Shown here piece after piece: positions 17,080 through 26,167 of a DNA stretch of 64,000 nucleotides (position 1 is its first letter; each line of letters starts with the position of its first letter). Source of the DNA: a bacterium. Lineage in GTDB: Bacteria > Armatimonadota > Fimbriimonadia > Fimbriimonadales > Fimbriimonadaceae. A model generated the notes under the pieces. The model saw only the letters and a list, made by a program, of their open reading frames with translations. It was not told the origin of the DNA and did not search any database. A program made the position numbers and the translations under genes. The stretch lies in NCBI GenBank assembly GCA_027485645.1, contig JAIXQR010000003.1:558001-622000 (forward strand), given 5' to 3'.

Positions 17080-18957
17080 TTAGGCGTTGACCGATCGCAT
17101 CGGAGCGGGCGGAAGATTCTTGGCCCATGCGAGCTCGAGCAAGAACGCGCGAGCTTGTTCTGGGTTTCCGGCGACGCAGATGTCGTCCAGCTGGCCAAGC
17201 TGATCTTCCAGCCAGTTCCAAGGAATCTCGACGCCCTGGTCGGCAACCCAAATCTTCGGGTGTCGGCTGGCGGTGACCTTTTCGTTGGCGAAGTAGAGCT
17301 CTTCGTGCATCTTTTCGCCCGGTCGCATTCCGACCGTCTTGATCTCGATGTCCTGCTCGGGCACGAGGCCGTGCATTCGAATGATGTCCTTGATCAGGTC
17401 AGCGATCTTAACCGGCTCGCCCATGTCGAGAACGAAGATTTCTCCGTTTCGGCCCATCGATCCGGCCTGCAGAATCAACTGCGCGGCTTCGGGGATGGTC
17501 ATGAAGTAGCGGGTCATCTCGGCGTGCGTGATGGTAACCGGGCCGCCACCAGCAATCTGCTTACAGATCAGCGGGACCAAGCTTCCTCGGCTACCGAGAA
17601 CGTTTCCAAATCGGACGACGGCAAACTCGACGTCGGAGACTCGACTTCGGGCGCAGACGATCATTTCGGCCACGCGCTTGGTGGCACCCATGACGTTTGC
17701 CGGCTTAACTGCCTTGTCCGTCGAAACGAGGATGAACTTCTTAACGTGAGCTTCGACGGCTTTGTTAAGAACATTCAGGGTTCCGAACACATTGTTTCGG
17801 ATTGCTTCGATCGGTGAGTCTTCCATCAGCGGAACGTGCTTGTGCGCGGCCGCATGGAAGATGACGCCGGGGTTGTACTTCTTGATCGCGTTGCCGATCG
17901 AGATCGGGTCACGAACGTCTGCGATGACCGCCGCAGGCCGAACCGGGGTTCGGTGCTTAAGCTCTTGCTCGATTTCGAAGATCGAACCTTCACCCTTACC
18001 AAGAAGGATGAGGCTGGCAGGGCTGAAACTGGCAACCTGTCGCGCAACTTCTGAGCCGATACTGCCGCCGCCGCCGGTGATCATGACGCGCTCTCCGGCG
18101 AGGAAGCTGAGGCCGTCCTCTTGAATCACGCCGATCTGGTCGCGGCGAAGGAGGTCGTTCGGGTCGATGTTTCGGATCGTGCTGAGGTCGGGTTTTCCGG
18201 AAACCAGCGACGAGAACGACGGAACCAACTTGACTCGCGCTCGAGTCTTCGAGCAGATGTCGAAGATTCGGCGTAGCTCAGCCGGACCGAGGTCGGGCAG
18301 GGCAATGAGAATTTCGGTGACTTCGGCTTCGGTGACGATGGAGGGGATTTCTTCTACCGTGCCGTAGACTTTGAGGCCGTGAACCGTCGAGCCGGTCAGG
18401 GTTGGGTCTTCGTCAACGTAACCCACAACGCTAACCGCGCGGACTTGCCGAACGAGTTCTCGGAAAACCGATTCCCCAGCGTCGTTTGCGCCAACGATCA
18501 AAATTCGTCGGGCAGGCACGCCCTGCATATCCTTTGCGCTCACCCGGTTCTGCTCGATTCGGCGCAGTAATCGCCAGCCGCCGAGGAAGGTGAGGGTCAT
18601 GAACATGAACAGCAGAGGCATGGACCAGCCTTCGTACCATTCAAGATTTCGGAGCCGTTGTTCGTTCAGTCGGGCGAAGAAGCCAAGCGCAAGCGCGACG
18701 GAGCCGATCGATCGGATGTCGAAGACGCCCATGTACTTCGGCTGGATCACCCAAAGGCGCTTCCAACCCAGAACGACAGCGCTGAGAACACCGATGACTA
18801 AAACGCGGTCTTGGAACAGATCTCCCGCAATTTTCTCTTCGGAAACGAATCGGACCAAGAAGCTGAAAACGAACGCAACGATGATCAGCGTCCAATCAAT
18901 CAAAAATACGAGCCTGGCCCTAGCCCTGAGTTGTCGCGCAATAAGTCCTGCAGACAT
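17080..18957 (-). CDS. Long CapD/WbpM-type nucleoside-diphosphate-sugar 4,6-dehydratase
   Basis: The 625 residues comprise four N-terminal transmembrane helices (about 15-125), a first Rossmann domain (RILIVGANDAGESVFREL at about 150), and a C-terminal extended SDR domain starting at VMITGGGGSIGSEVARQ. The catalytic region reads VSTDKAVKPANVMGATKRVAE, with the M-x3-K variation typical of FlaA1/CapD dehydratases, and RFGNVLGSRGSLVPL follows. Members convert UDP-GlcNAc to a 4-keto-6-deoxy sugar at the inner membrane for capsule, O-antigen or flagellin glycans. Its ribosome-binding site is probably the GGGGGA about 10 bases before the ATG. Confidence 0.94.
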   Translation of the reverse strand: MSAGLIARQLRARARLVFLIDWTLIIVAFVFSFLVRFVSEEKIAGDLFQDRVLVIGVLSAVVLGWKRLWVIQPKYMGVFDIRSIGSVALALGFFARLNEQRLRNLEWYEGWSMPLLFMFMTLTFLGGWRLLRRIEQNRVSAKDMQGVPARRILIVGANDAGESVFRELVRQVRAVSVVGYVDEDPTLTGSTVHGLKVYGTVEEIPSIVTEAEVTEILIALPDLGPAELRRIFDICSKTRARVKLVPSFSSLVSGKPDLSTIRNIDPNDLLRRDQIGVIQEDGLSFLAGERVMITGGGGSIGSEVARQVASFSPASLILLGKGEGSIFEIEQELKHRTPVRPAAVIADVRDPISIGNAIKKYNPGVIFHAAAHKHVPLMEDSPIEAIRNNVFGTLNVLNKAVEAHVKKFILVSTDKAVKPANVMGATKRVAEMIVCARSRVSDVEFAVVRFGNVLGSRGSLVPLICKQIAGGGPVTITHAEMTRYFMTIPEAAQLILQAGSMGRNGEIFVLDMGEPVKIADLIKDIIRMHGLVPEQDIEIKTVGMRPGEKMHEELYFANEKVTASRHPKIWVADQGVEIPWNWLEDQLGQLDDICVAGNPEQARAFLLELAWAKNLPPAPMRSVNA

Positions 18958-19190
18958 TTTTATCCCCCAAAGGAACTACCAGTCTATCTAGGAATTGTTA
19001 AGAAAACGCAAAATTTCTTTAAGAATTGCTCAGCAAAACGGTCAAAACCTACTCAATCCGGCAAATTCTGCAGATGTTCCGGTATCCAAAAGGTACCAGA
19101 GCGCAAAGTTTGAGCAACGGAGTGTGAATGTTTCAAACGGCATTCCGGACGAAATACCGCCATCATTAGGTAGGCGACGATTCGGACGAA

Positions 19191-19727
19191 ATGGGCAAAG
19201 GGCGGTTCATCAAATCGGCGGAGAGAGCCTGCAGTTCTAAGGCAAAGTACGACTCGGCCGCCGAGGCGGAGTTAGCTTCGGAACACCGATACGGTTCCTA
19301 CCGATGCCCGGTCTGTCATCGCTTTCACCTCACAAGTCGTGGCGCGCCAGCAAAGCCCCCGTCTGCCGGCTCGCTTGCGCCAGATCGGCCGAAGCTTGCC
19401 GAGTTGGATTGGTCGGCGCTGCAAAATCCAAAGGAAAAGCGACCGCCGAGTCAGCGAACCGGACCAGAGCCGGTGGCCGCTACAGTAAGCAAGCCGATTT
19501 TGCCTGTTGAGCCGAAGCTGGATTGGCTGCCCGCAACCGTTTTGCGTCCGCCGGGGAAGGATCACCGCGCGCTTCTTAATCTAGACGGGCGGATGGTCAA
19601 GTCGACCAAATGCGGCAAGGAACTGGCGCTGGTTGCTGGTCAGCTGGTCTGGGTTACGGGTTCGCCGCATCCGACGGTGGTAGCAGTGCGGACGTTGGCA
19701 TCCGAATCTCCCGAACCGGATAGCTGA
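19191..19727 (+). CDS. Hypothetical protein with N-terminal CPxCHxFHLT zinc-binding-like motif
   Basis: The 178-residue protein begins MGKGRFIKSAERAC, then a segment AEAELASEHRYGSYRCPVCHRFHLTSR (about residues 26-52) whose Cys-x2-Cys-His...His could bind zinc, as in small nucleic-acid-binding proteins. The middle is proline-rich and disordered. The C-terminal 60 residues (LPATVLRPPGKDHRALLNLDGRM, LVAGQLVWVTG) look like a small beta fold. Its 3' end overlaps the convergent mscS gene by 74 bp. No family was recognised; base composition is similar to its neighbours. Confidence 0.65.
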   Translation: MGKGRFIKSAERACSSKAKYDSAAEAELASEHRYGSYRCPVCHRFHLTSRGAPAKPPSAGSLAPDRPKLAELDWSALQNPKEKRPPSQRTGPEPVAATVSKPILPVEPKLDWLPATVLRPPGKDHRALLNLDGRMVKSTKCGKELALVAGQLVWVTGSPHPTVVAVRTLASESPEPDS

Positions 19728-20727
19728 TGGCGATGCCTTCTTCCCGAAATCGCTGGTGAAGCGACTTGATGAACTCATGCTTGAGCAGGAAGCTTGCATC
19801 GAAATCGGTTGCCCGGAGGATGACGGTGAACTGGATGTTTGAATCGCCGAAGGTTTTGAAGCGGACAAGAGGTTCGAACTCGGGATCTCCGCCTGCGGTT
19901 CCAGCGGACACTTCTTTGGCAACCGCGACGCAAACTGCCTCCACATGAGCAAGGTCGCTAGAGTAAGCAACGCCGCAGTCGACGTAAACCCGCGCGCCGT
20001 TGTCTGGATAGTAGTTGTTGGTCAGGATTGAGGTCGCGAGTTTGCTGTTCGGAATGATGACGACGCTTTCAGAAAATGGCTTGATCCGCGTGCTGCGCCA
20101 GCCGATGGTCTCGACAAACCCTTCCACGCCGCCGTCCATTCGAACGTAGTCGCCCGGACGCAATGGCTTGTCGATCGCCAAGGTGATCCCCGCGAAGTAG
20201 TTGCCCAAGGTGTCCTGTAAGGCAAGCGCGACGGCAATACCGATTACGCCAAGGCTGGCGAGAAGCGGGCCGACGTCGACCTTGAACAGGCTGAGAACGG
20301 TCACCGCGGCGATGCCGAAGATGACGGCCGCGGAAATTTTGGTCAGGAGGCTTCGTGCGCTTGCATCCAGAGCCGGTGGGGCAAGCTCGACCGCTCGGTG
20401 CACGGCCCGATGAAGCGCCATGAACCCCACGACGGTTGCCAGGGATTTAATCCAAATATCGACCGTCGCCCAGTCCAGTTGCCGGGCAAATTGCTCGTCC
20501 AACGCTCGCAGTTGCAGAGTGAGGACATAAACCGAGAGCACAGCCCCCATGACGACGGCGTACTTTCGCAACGTCCACGGCAGCGTGTCTTCTTTTCGGC
20601 GATCGTATCGCCGCGCCAACCCTTTTGCTAGGGTCGGCAAGATGAGCCGACCAGCCAGGAACCCGAGTCCCACGGGCAACAAGCTCCATCCGATCATCGC
20701 CGGAACCGCGTTGACGTCAAAGGGCAT
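19654..20727 (-). CDS. MscS family mechanosensitive ion channel
   Basis: The 357 residues contain about four hydrophobic helices, then the MscS pore helix and beta domain: GPLLASLGVIGIAVALALQDTLGNYFAGITLAIDKPLRPGDYVRMDGGVEGFVETIGWRSTRI, followed by VVIIPNSKLATSILTNNY. This is the classical pore-lining and upper-vestibule motif. The protein should open under membrane tension and release osmolytes. It is longer than E. coli MscS (286) because of extra N-terminal helices. It is divergent from the trpG-like gene, 71 bp away, and convergent with the zinc-motif gene. Confidence 0.93.
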   Translation of the reverse strand: MPFDVNAVPAMIGWSLLPVGLGFLAGRLILPTLAKGLARRYDRRKEDTLPWTLRKYAVVMGAVLSVYVLTLQLRALDEQFARQLDWATVDIWIKSLATVVGFMALHRAVHRAVELAPPALDASARSLLTKISAAVIFGIAAVTVLSLFKVDVGPLLASLGVIGIAVALALQDTLGNYFAGITLAIDKPLRPGDYVRMDGGVEGFVETIGWRSTRIKPFSESVVIIPNSKLATSILTNNYYPDNGARVYVDCGVAYSSDLAHVEAVCVAVAKEVSAGTAGGDPEFEPLVRFKTFGDSNIQFTVILRATDFDASFLLKHEFIKSLHQRFREEGIAISYPVREIRMPTSALLPPSDAANP

Positions 20728-20798
20728 GCTTTATTATGCGATCCATGCTTCTGGAGCCTGCCTCGGGCGGCTCGGCCAGATTCAGGTATCCCTAGCCA

Positions 20799-21401
20799 AT
20801 GATTCTCGTGATCGATAATTACGACTCGTTCACCTACAATCTGGTGCAGTACATCGGCCAGAGCGGGGGCGAGGTCGTGGTTCACCGCAATGACGAGATC
20901 TCGGTCGAGGAAATTTCTGAACTTCTACCGCGCGGCATCTTGCTCTCTCCCGGACCCTGCACTCCGAAAGAAAGCGGAGTTTGCGTTGATGTGATTCGGC
21001 AAGCCTTAGTCGCCGAGCAGGGGACCCCGTTCGACGTGCCGATCTTTGGCGTTTGCCTCGGCCACCAGACGATCGGTTACGTTGCCGGAAGCACGGTTTT
21101 GCGGGCCGAGGTGACCAAACACGGCAAATCTTCGCTCGTCGAGCACGATGGGAAGGGGCTCCTCGAGAACATGCCGAATCCGTTTTCTGCGATTCGCTAC
21201 CACTCATTGGTGGTTGAAAAGCACGAAGTTCCGGCCGGATTCGAGGTGACTTCTCGAAGCGTGGATGATCAAGAAATCATGGGAGTCCGGCACCAGACGA
21301 AGCCGATCGAAGGGGTGCAGTACCACCCTGAATCGGTGTTGACCGAAGAAGGGCTCCGAATCGTCCAGAACTTTGTGCGGCAGGTCGAAAACTACCGATG
21401 A
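20799..21401 (+). CDS. trpG: Anthranilate/aminodeoxychorismate synthase glutamine amidotransferase component
   Basis: This 200-residue class I glutamine amidotransferase starts MILVIDNYDSFTYNLVQYIG. It has the oxyanion motif LSPGPCTP, the nucleophile motif FGVCLGHQTIGY, and the final His-Glu in VQYHPESV. It supplies ammonia to the chorismate-binding subunit for anthranilate (tryptophan) or aminodeoxychorismate (folate). The partner TrpE/PabB is not in this window, so TrpG and PabA cannot be told apart. It overlaps the phosphorylase gene by ATGA. Confidence 0.93.
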   Translation: MILVIDNYDSFTYNLVQYIGQSGGEVVVHRNDEISVEEISELLPRGILLSPGPCTPKESGVCVDVIRQALVAEQGTPFDVPIFGVCLGHQTIGYVAGSTVLRAEVTKHGKSSLVEHDGKGLLENMPNPFSAIRYHSLVVEKHEVPAGFEVTSRSVDDQEIMGVRHQTKPIEGVQYHPESVLTEEGLRIVQNFVRQVENYR

Positions 21402-22687
21402 ACGTCGTTCGATTTATTGAAGCGAAGCGCGACGGTCGCGCACATACAAAAGAGGAGTTGGCTGAGTTTTGTCGGCTCGTTGGGCAGAGCGCGATTCCGG
21501 ACTATCAGGTCTCGGCGTGGCTGATGGCGGCATTTTTGAACCCGTTGTCGGACGAAGAGGCGGCCTGGCTTACCGAGGGAATGGCTGACAGCGGCGAACG
21601 GCTCGACCTATCTGGGTTGCCCGAGCCTTGGGTGGATAAGCACAGTACCGGCGGTGTCGGTGACAAGACCACGCTTGTCGTTGTGCCGATGCTCGCGGCT
21701 TGCGGACTGACGATCGTGAAAATGAGCGGTCGGGGTCTCGGGATCACCGGTGGCACTATCGACAAACTGGAGAGCGTTCCAGGTTTCCGCACCGATCTCA
21801 GTCCGGCGGAGCTCAAGGCGCAGGCCATGGCGGTCGGCATTGGCCTAGGTGGGCAAACAGCAAACCTTGCCCCGGCAGACAAGCATTTGTACGCCCTACG
21901 AGACGTCACGGGCACGACCGCCAGCATGCCATTGATGGCAAGTAGCATTCTGAGCAAGAAGCTCGCCGGTGGCGCCAAGTACGTGGTGCTTGACGTGAAG
22001 GCCGGCCGTGGCGCGTTCATGACGACTGAAGAAGGCGCACGCGAATTAGCCAAGCTGCTGGTTCGAATCGGCGAAGGCGCGGGATTACACACTTCGGCGC
22101 TGATTAGCGACATGGATGTACCACTCGGCTCCGCGGTCGGAAACGCGGTCGAAGTCCGCGAAGCCTGGGATGTGCTGACCGGGCGGGAGCAAGATGGCCC
22201 CGTAAAGCGATTCAGAGAGCTCTGCGTGGCGCTCACCGCGCACGTGCTCACGGTTGTTGGCGAAGCCCCAGAGACCGCCATGAAACGGGCGCAGACCTGC
22301 CTCACGAGTGGAATGGCTTGGGAGAAAGCCGAGCGATGGCTGATTGCCCAAGGCGCGGAAAGGCACCTCATTTTGCCGGTTGCACCGACCGTCCTAACCG
22401 TGACCGGAACCGAATCCGGCTGGGTGGGAGACATTCATCCGGTTCAAATTTCGCAACTCGTGCTCGATCTTGGAGGCGGCCGGAAGACGAAAACGGACCA
22501 GATTGACCATCGAGTTGGCGTTGAGCTACTCGTTTCCGTTGGCGACCAGGTCGAATCAGGTCAGCCGCTACTCCGAATCCACGCGGCTTCAGAGTCGGCA
22601 GCGGAAGAGATGGTCGGTCGTGCTCTGGGCGCGATCACGATCAGTCCGAGCCCAGTTCCCGCTCGGGAAGTGATCCGCTCCAGTTAG
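21398..22687 (+). CDS. pdp: Pyrimidine-nucleoside / thymidine phosphorylase
   Basis: The 429 residues match this phosphorylase family from end to end. The N-terminal helical domain has the PDYQVSAWLMAAFLNPLSDEE motif. The phosphate-binding KHSTGGVGDKTTLVV and the family signature KMSGRGLGITGGTIDKLES, plus the substrate lysine in LDVKAGRGAFM, are intact. It cleaves thymidine or uridine with phosphate to base and (deoxy)ribose-1-phosphate in salvage. It follows the trpG-like gene with a 4-bp overlap, and its 3' end overlaps a convergent gene by 4 bp. Confidence 0.95.
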   Translation: MNVVRFIEAKRDGRAHTKEELAEFCRLVGQSAIPDYQVSAWLMAAFLNPLSDEEAAWLTEGMADSGERLDLSGLPEPWVDKHSTGGVGDKTTLVVVPMLAACGLTIVKMSGRGLGITGGTIDKLESVPGFRTDLSPAELKAQAMAVGIGLGGQTANLAPADKHLYALRDVTGTTASMPLMASSILSKKLAGGAKYVVLDVKAGRGAFMTTEEGARELAKLLVRIGEGAGLHTSALISDMDVPLGSAVGNAVEVREAWDVLTGREQDGPVKRFRELCVALTAHVLTVVGEAPETAMKRAQTCLTSGMAWEKAERWLIAQGAERHLILPVAPTVLTVTGTESGWVGDIHPVQISQLVLDLGGGRKTKTDQIDHRVGVELLVSVGDQVESGQPLLRIHAASESAAEEMVGRALGAITISPSPVPAREVIRSS

Positions 22688-23190
22688 TTTTTCCCGAGCT
22701 TAGGGAATCGCTTCTTCTCGGCCCAAGCTCCTTTTGGTCCGGTGGGGGTTTCGATGACCACCTCACCCTCAACGCGCGGAACGGCGAAGAAGGCATAGGG
22801 GCGCGCCAGCACGGCGGCCTGATTTGAAGTGACGAACCGAATCCGGATGAGGGCGTCCTTGCCCTTCGCACGGCCGCTCTCGTAAACGTAGTCTCCGGTC
22901 GGGTAGGTCTCACCGCCGGTGATGGCGACGATCATCACGTCTTCAAAATTGAACGAAGGCGGAGTAGGGATGGCGGTGTTCGGGAGACCACCACCCATGT
23001 GCCTTGACCAAAGGGAGGCCCAGCCGCGTGCATCGCGGATGACCATGATGTCGGGGCCTGTCGCAAATGAGTTCTGGCCGCGCATCACGTCAAGCGCGGG
23101 GAGAGGCGTGACCTTCTTATCCTCAATGGCGACGCCGTTCGCAATCGTCATCGCCATCCAAATGGGGATCCAATATGTGGTCATGCCCAT
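22684..23190 (-). CDS. PrcB-type domain protein, probably secreted
   Basis: The 168 residues have a hydrophobic N-terminus (TTYWIPIWMAMTIANGVA). They then show a PrcB-like pattern: VIRDARGWASLWSRHMGG, PPSFNFEDVMIVAITGGETYPTGDYVYESG and a basic-hydrophobic strand IRIRFVTSNQAAV, ending with VPRVEGEVVIETP. In Bacteroidetes and Treponema, PrcB domains bind proteases, but many members have no assigned role. It lies 52 bp downstream of the AAA ATPase gene on the same strand. The assignment rests on the pattern only. Confidence 0.6.
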   Translation of the reverse strand: MGMTTYWIPIWMAMTIANGVAIEDKKVTPLPALDVMRGQNSFATGPDIMVIRDARGWASLWSRHMGGGLPNTAIPTPPSFNFEDVMIVAITGGETYPTGDYVYESGRAKGKDALIRIRFVTSNQAAVLARPYAFFAVPRVEGEVVIETPTGPKGAWAEKKRFPKLGKN

Positions 23191-23242
23191 TTAGACGACG
23201 ATTTGCTACAACAGGGTCCCTACGAACTGATTCTGGCTGGGC

Positions 23243-24907
23243 CTAAACGATCGCTTTTCGACTGATTTCTTCGCCACGGTTTCTTCCGACCGGCTTTACG
23301 CTCACGACATTCTCTGGATTGAGGTCGAGAAGCTGGAGCCAATCGTCCACGGCGTCGCTCTTTGGGAAGATCTCGTTCTCTTTGAACTCGGTCTTGATGG
23401 CGGCGAAGAGATCTTCCTGGCAGATACCGTGCGGGTCTTTTGGAGATTGAATCGCTCGCCGAATCGCGGATTCCTTCGCCCGATCAACAATGCTCTTAAG
23501 CAAGGCTCCCGAGATCAAGTCTCGGAAGTAGAGGGTTTGCGACGAACCCGTTCGTAAGAAGACTTTCAGGAACTCATTCTCAGCATCGGCGCGCCAAAGC
23601 TGCTCGATGCTGTTCTCGATGAGCTCTTTGCGGGCGCAGTCGACTTCGCCATTCCACTTCGCCACGAGTTCCGCATCGTACGGCAGACTCGGCGTGAGAT
23701 AGATTCCGAGGATGCTCTCGGCCGCCGCACGATCGGGTCGAGTGACCTTCACCTTCCGGTCGATTCGGCCTGGTCGGAGCACTGCCGGGTCGATGTAGTC
23801 GGGTCGGTTGCTGGTGAGCATCAAGACGACGTTATCGAGCGACTGCATACCGTCGAGCTCCGCACAGAACTGCGGAACGACGGTGTTGCTGATGTTCAGG
23901 TATCGGCCACTGGAACGCGTTCGTAGCACGGCCTCGGCTTCGTCCATGAAGATGAAGACCAAGCGACCTTCTTTCGCCTTTTCGCGTGCCGTCTTGAAAA
24001 TCTCACGAACCATTCGCTCGGTTTCGCCGAGCCACATGTTGAGGATCTTCGGACCCGAGATGGTCATGAAGTACTCCTTGACCGGGTGCCCCACCTGCTT
24101 CTCGTATTCCCGAGTCAGGTTGTAAGCGGTCGCCTTTCCGATGAGGGTTTTGCCGCAGCCTGGAGGGCCATAGAGCAAGATTCCCTTGATCGGCTTCTGG
24201 TCGTAGGCGGCGAAGATCTCTGGGTGCAGGAGGGGTTCTTCGATGGTCTCGCGAATGACTTGGATGGCTTGCTTCTGACCGCCAACCTTTTCCCAAGGCA
24301 AGACCGGCACTTCTTCGAGGAAGTAGTCGCGGGACTCTTGCTTCTCGAAATGTTCAACGGCAAACCGGCCCGAGCTGTCCAACCGGACTTCGTCTCCGGC
24401 GCTGATCTTCGTGTCGGTGAGCGTCGCGGCACGGAACACGAGACGGCCGTCGCTTCCGGGAGTGTCGTTCCCGATTCGGATTCGCAAGTCGTCCAGAATT
24501 GCGGCAACCTTGACGAGTCCGCCCGATTGGCCGGGAGGCAAGATACCGACGATCGCGAAGGCGTCGTTCACCCGAACCCGAGTACCCGGGAGCAGGGCTT
24601 CCTTCTTAAGCTTGTCGTCCACCATGCTGACGTATTCGGTGTCTCCGAGCGAGATGAGGGCGTATTGCTCGGTGTCTTCATGCCAACCAACGAACACGCC
24701 AATGCGGTTCGCCGGGGCAGTCAGTTTTTGGTAGGCGGCTTCGTACTCGGCCAACAGCGCCTCGCGCTCTTCTTGGCTCCGAGCTTCGGATTCAATTTCC
24801 GTTCGCAGTGCGGCAAGGTAGTTCTGCAATCGCGCGTTGTCCTTCGGCGCGGATTCCACAACTTTATCGAGAATTTGGAGGGAGCGGGACCGCTCTTCCG
24901 GAGTCAT
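23243..24907 (-). CDS. arc: Mpa/ARC-type proteasome-associated AAA ATPase
   Basis: The 554 residues follow the Mpa/ARC plan: an N-terminal coiled coil (about 25-65, EIESEARSQEEREALLAEYEA region), two OB-like segments (70-190), then one AAA module. The AAA module has PWEKVGGQKQAIQ, Walker A GPPGCGKT (247-254), Walker B FIFMDEAEA (318-326), sensor-1 TSNRPDYIDPAVLRPGRIDRKV and arginine fingers. Family members form hexamers that unfold tagged proteins for the 20S proteasome. The C-terminus ends KAIV, not the GQYL motif of actinobacterial Mpa that docks on the proteasome. No 20S subunit, Pup/UBact, PafA or Dop gene is adjacent. Confidence 0.87.
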   Translation of the reverse strand: MTPEERSRSLQILDKVVESAPKDNARLQNYLAALRTEIESEARSQEEREALLAEYEAAYQKLTAPANRIGVFVGWHEDTEQYALISLGDTEYVSMVDDKLKKEALLPGTRVRVNDAFAIVGILPPGQSGGLVKVAAILDDLRIRIGNDTPGSDGRLVFRAATLTDTKISAGDEVRLDSSGRFAVEHFEKQESRDYFLEEVPVLPWEKVGGQKQAIQVIRETIEEPLLHPEIFAAYDQKPIKGILLYGPPGCGKTLIGKATAYNLTREYEKQVGHPVKEYFMTISGPKILNMWLGETERMVREIFKTAREKAKEGRLVFIFMDEAEAVLRTRSSGRYLNISNTVVPQFCAELDGMQSLDNVVLMLTSNRPDYIDPAVLRPGRIDRKVKVTRPDRAAAESILGIYLTPSLPYDAELVAKWNGEVDCARKELIENSIEQLWRADAENEFLKVFLRTGSSQTLYFRDLISGALLKSIVDRAKESAIRRAIQSPKDPHGICQEDLFAAIKTEFKENEIFPKSDAVDDWLQLLDLNPENVVSVKPVGRNRGEEISRKAIV

Positions 24908-24971
24908 GCCTCATCCTACGTTGGAATCCGCTTGGAATGCCACATGCATTGGGCCCAAACCTTGGTGGACA

Positions 24972-25562
24972 ATGGAAACCATGTACCAAGAGCGGGAAGA
25001 ACTGATTGAGCACGCTTGGCACGAGTTTGGCGAAGCCCTGCGAGATCGAGGTCATCTGTTTCGGACCTTTGCCTTGGCAACGGTTCGGGATGGTCACCCC
25101 GAGGTACGCACCGTGGTCTTGCGACGAGTGGATGCGGCGAACTGGATTTTGGGATTCAACGCCGACGTGCGCTCGCCAAAGGTGCTCGAAATCCAGAAAG
25201 ACCCGCGGGTATCCGGGCTGTTCTATTCGCAACCGCACGGTTTCCAGGCTCGGTTCCGAGGGATTGCAACGGCTCATCACCAAGATGAGGTCGCACAAGC
25301 GGCGTGGGACCAGACGGCGCTCCTCGGACGGCGGGTTTACCTTTCGCCTTCCGCCCCAAGCGAGCGGTCCGAAATTTACCAATCAAACATTCCGGCTGAG
25401 CTGATCGATCGCGAGCCGAACGAAGAGGAATCCATCGCCGGGTACGCGAATTTCACTGCCGTACAAATCCAGGTCGAGTCGGTGGACATCCTAACCTTAG
25501 CGTTCGATGGTAACCGCCGCGCTGAGTTCACGCGTGATTCCTCAGTTTGGCTATTGCCTTAA
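24972..25562 (+). CDS. Pyridoxamine 5'-phosphate oxidase family flavoprotein
   Basis: From the ATG at 24972 (or a second ATG nine bases later) the protein has about 196 residues. It shows the split-barrel FMN-binding pattern: FALATVRDGHPEVRTVVLRRVD, FNADVRSPKVLEIQKDPRVSGLFY, FRARG-like FRGIATAHH, and a C-terminal strand ending SSVWLLP. True PdxH proteins end in RLAP; this one ends LP without that motif. It may be a pyridoxamine oxidase relative of the Alr4036 type. It is transcribed away from the AAA ATPase gene. Confidence 0.82.
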   Translation: METMYQEREELIEHAWHEFGEALRDRGHLFRTFALATVRDGHPEVRTVVLRRVDAANWILGFNADVRSPKVLEIQKDPRVSGLFYSQPHGFQARFRGIATAHHQDEVAQAAWDQTALLGRRVYLSPSAPSERSEIYQSNIPAELIDREPNEEESIAGYANFTAVQIQVESVDILTLAFDGNRRAEFTRDSSVWLLP

Positions 25563-25603
25563 CGATCCCAGACCCGGGGTAGGTGGTATCACTGACACCG
25601 CAA

Positions 25604-26167
25604 ATGGAAGTCGCGAAAGAGCTTCACGTTGTTGGTTCGGGCGGCCACGGGAGAGTCGTTGCCTCTGCAGCCAGGGCCCTAGGTTGGAAGATCGCGGCTT
25701 TTTGGGATGATCGAGAATCGGCGATCGGCACCGAAGTGCTCGGAATCCCGGTGCGAGGCCCGATTGCGGAGCTTGCCACCATTCAGGGCTACGTAAACTT
25801 TGCGGTTGGCAACAATCTCGCCCGCATGCGTTGGAGCGAGGAGTTTTCCCACCTTGAGTTCCCGGTGATTCAACATCCATTCTCGTTCGTTGACCCCAAC
25901 GCGACGATTTTGGAAGGGACATTTGTCAGTGCGGGGGCGGTTGTCATGGTTGCGGCTCGAGTCGGGAGACATTGCATCGTCAACACCAACGCGGCCGTCG
26001 ATCACGATGTAGTGGTGGGCGACTTTGTCCACGTTGGGCCCGGGGTAGCGCTTGCGGGCGGCGTTCAGGTCGGTGACCGAATACACTTGGATACCGGTGC
26101 GTCGGTGCCTTACGGCAAAATTATTCCGAGCGATACTGTGGTTCCGGCGGGAACGACCTTTTTATGA
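25604..26167 (+). CDS. NeuD/PglD-type sugar O- or N-acyltransferase (left-handed beta-helix)
   Basis: The 187 residues contain an N-terminal Rossmann-like domain (LHVVGSGGHGRVVASAARALGW) and a C-terminal hexapeptide-repeat helix (NATILEGTFVSAGAVVMVAARVGRHCIVNTNAAVDHDVVVGDFVHVGPGVALAGGVQVGD). The His in VDHDVVVGD is the catalytic base of PglD. It should acetylate a UDP-amino-sugar made by a neighbouring dehydratase. The ATG at 25604 is preferred; a GTG lies 21 bases upstream. It overlaps the next gene by ATGA and starts a four-gene glycan operon. Confidence 0.9.
   Translation: MEVAKELHVVGSGGHGRVVASAARALGWKIAAFWDDRESAIGTEVLGIPVRGPIAELATIQGYVNFAVGNNLARMRWSEEFSHLEFPVIQHPFSFVDPNATILEGTFVSAGAVVMVAARVGRHCIVNTNAAVDHDVVVGDFVHVGPGVALAGGVQVGDRIHLDTGASVPYGKIIPSDTVVPAGTTFL

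Noticed and set aside
23191-25603. Search for a Pup/UBact, PafA or Dop gene beside the Mpa/ARC ATPase
   Set aside because: The gaps are too short and the neighbours are a PrcB-like protein and a PNPOx-family protein; no ligase fold or short Gly-Gly-ending ORF is present.
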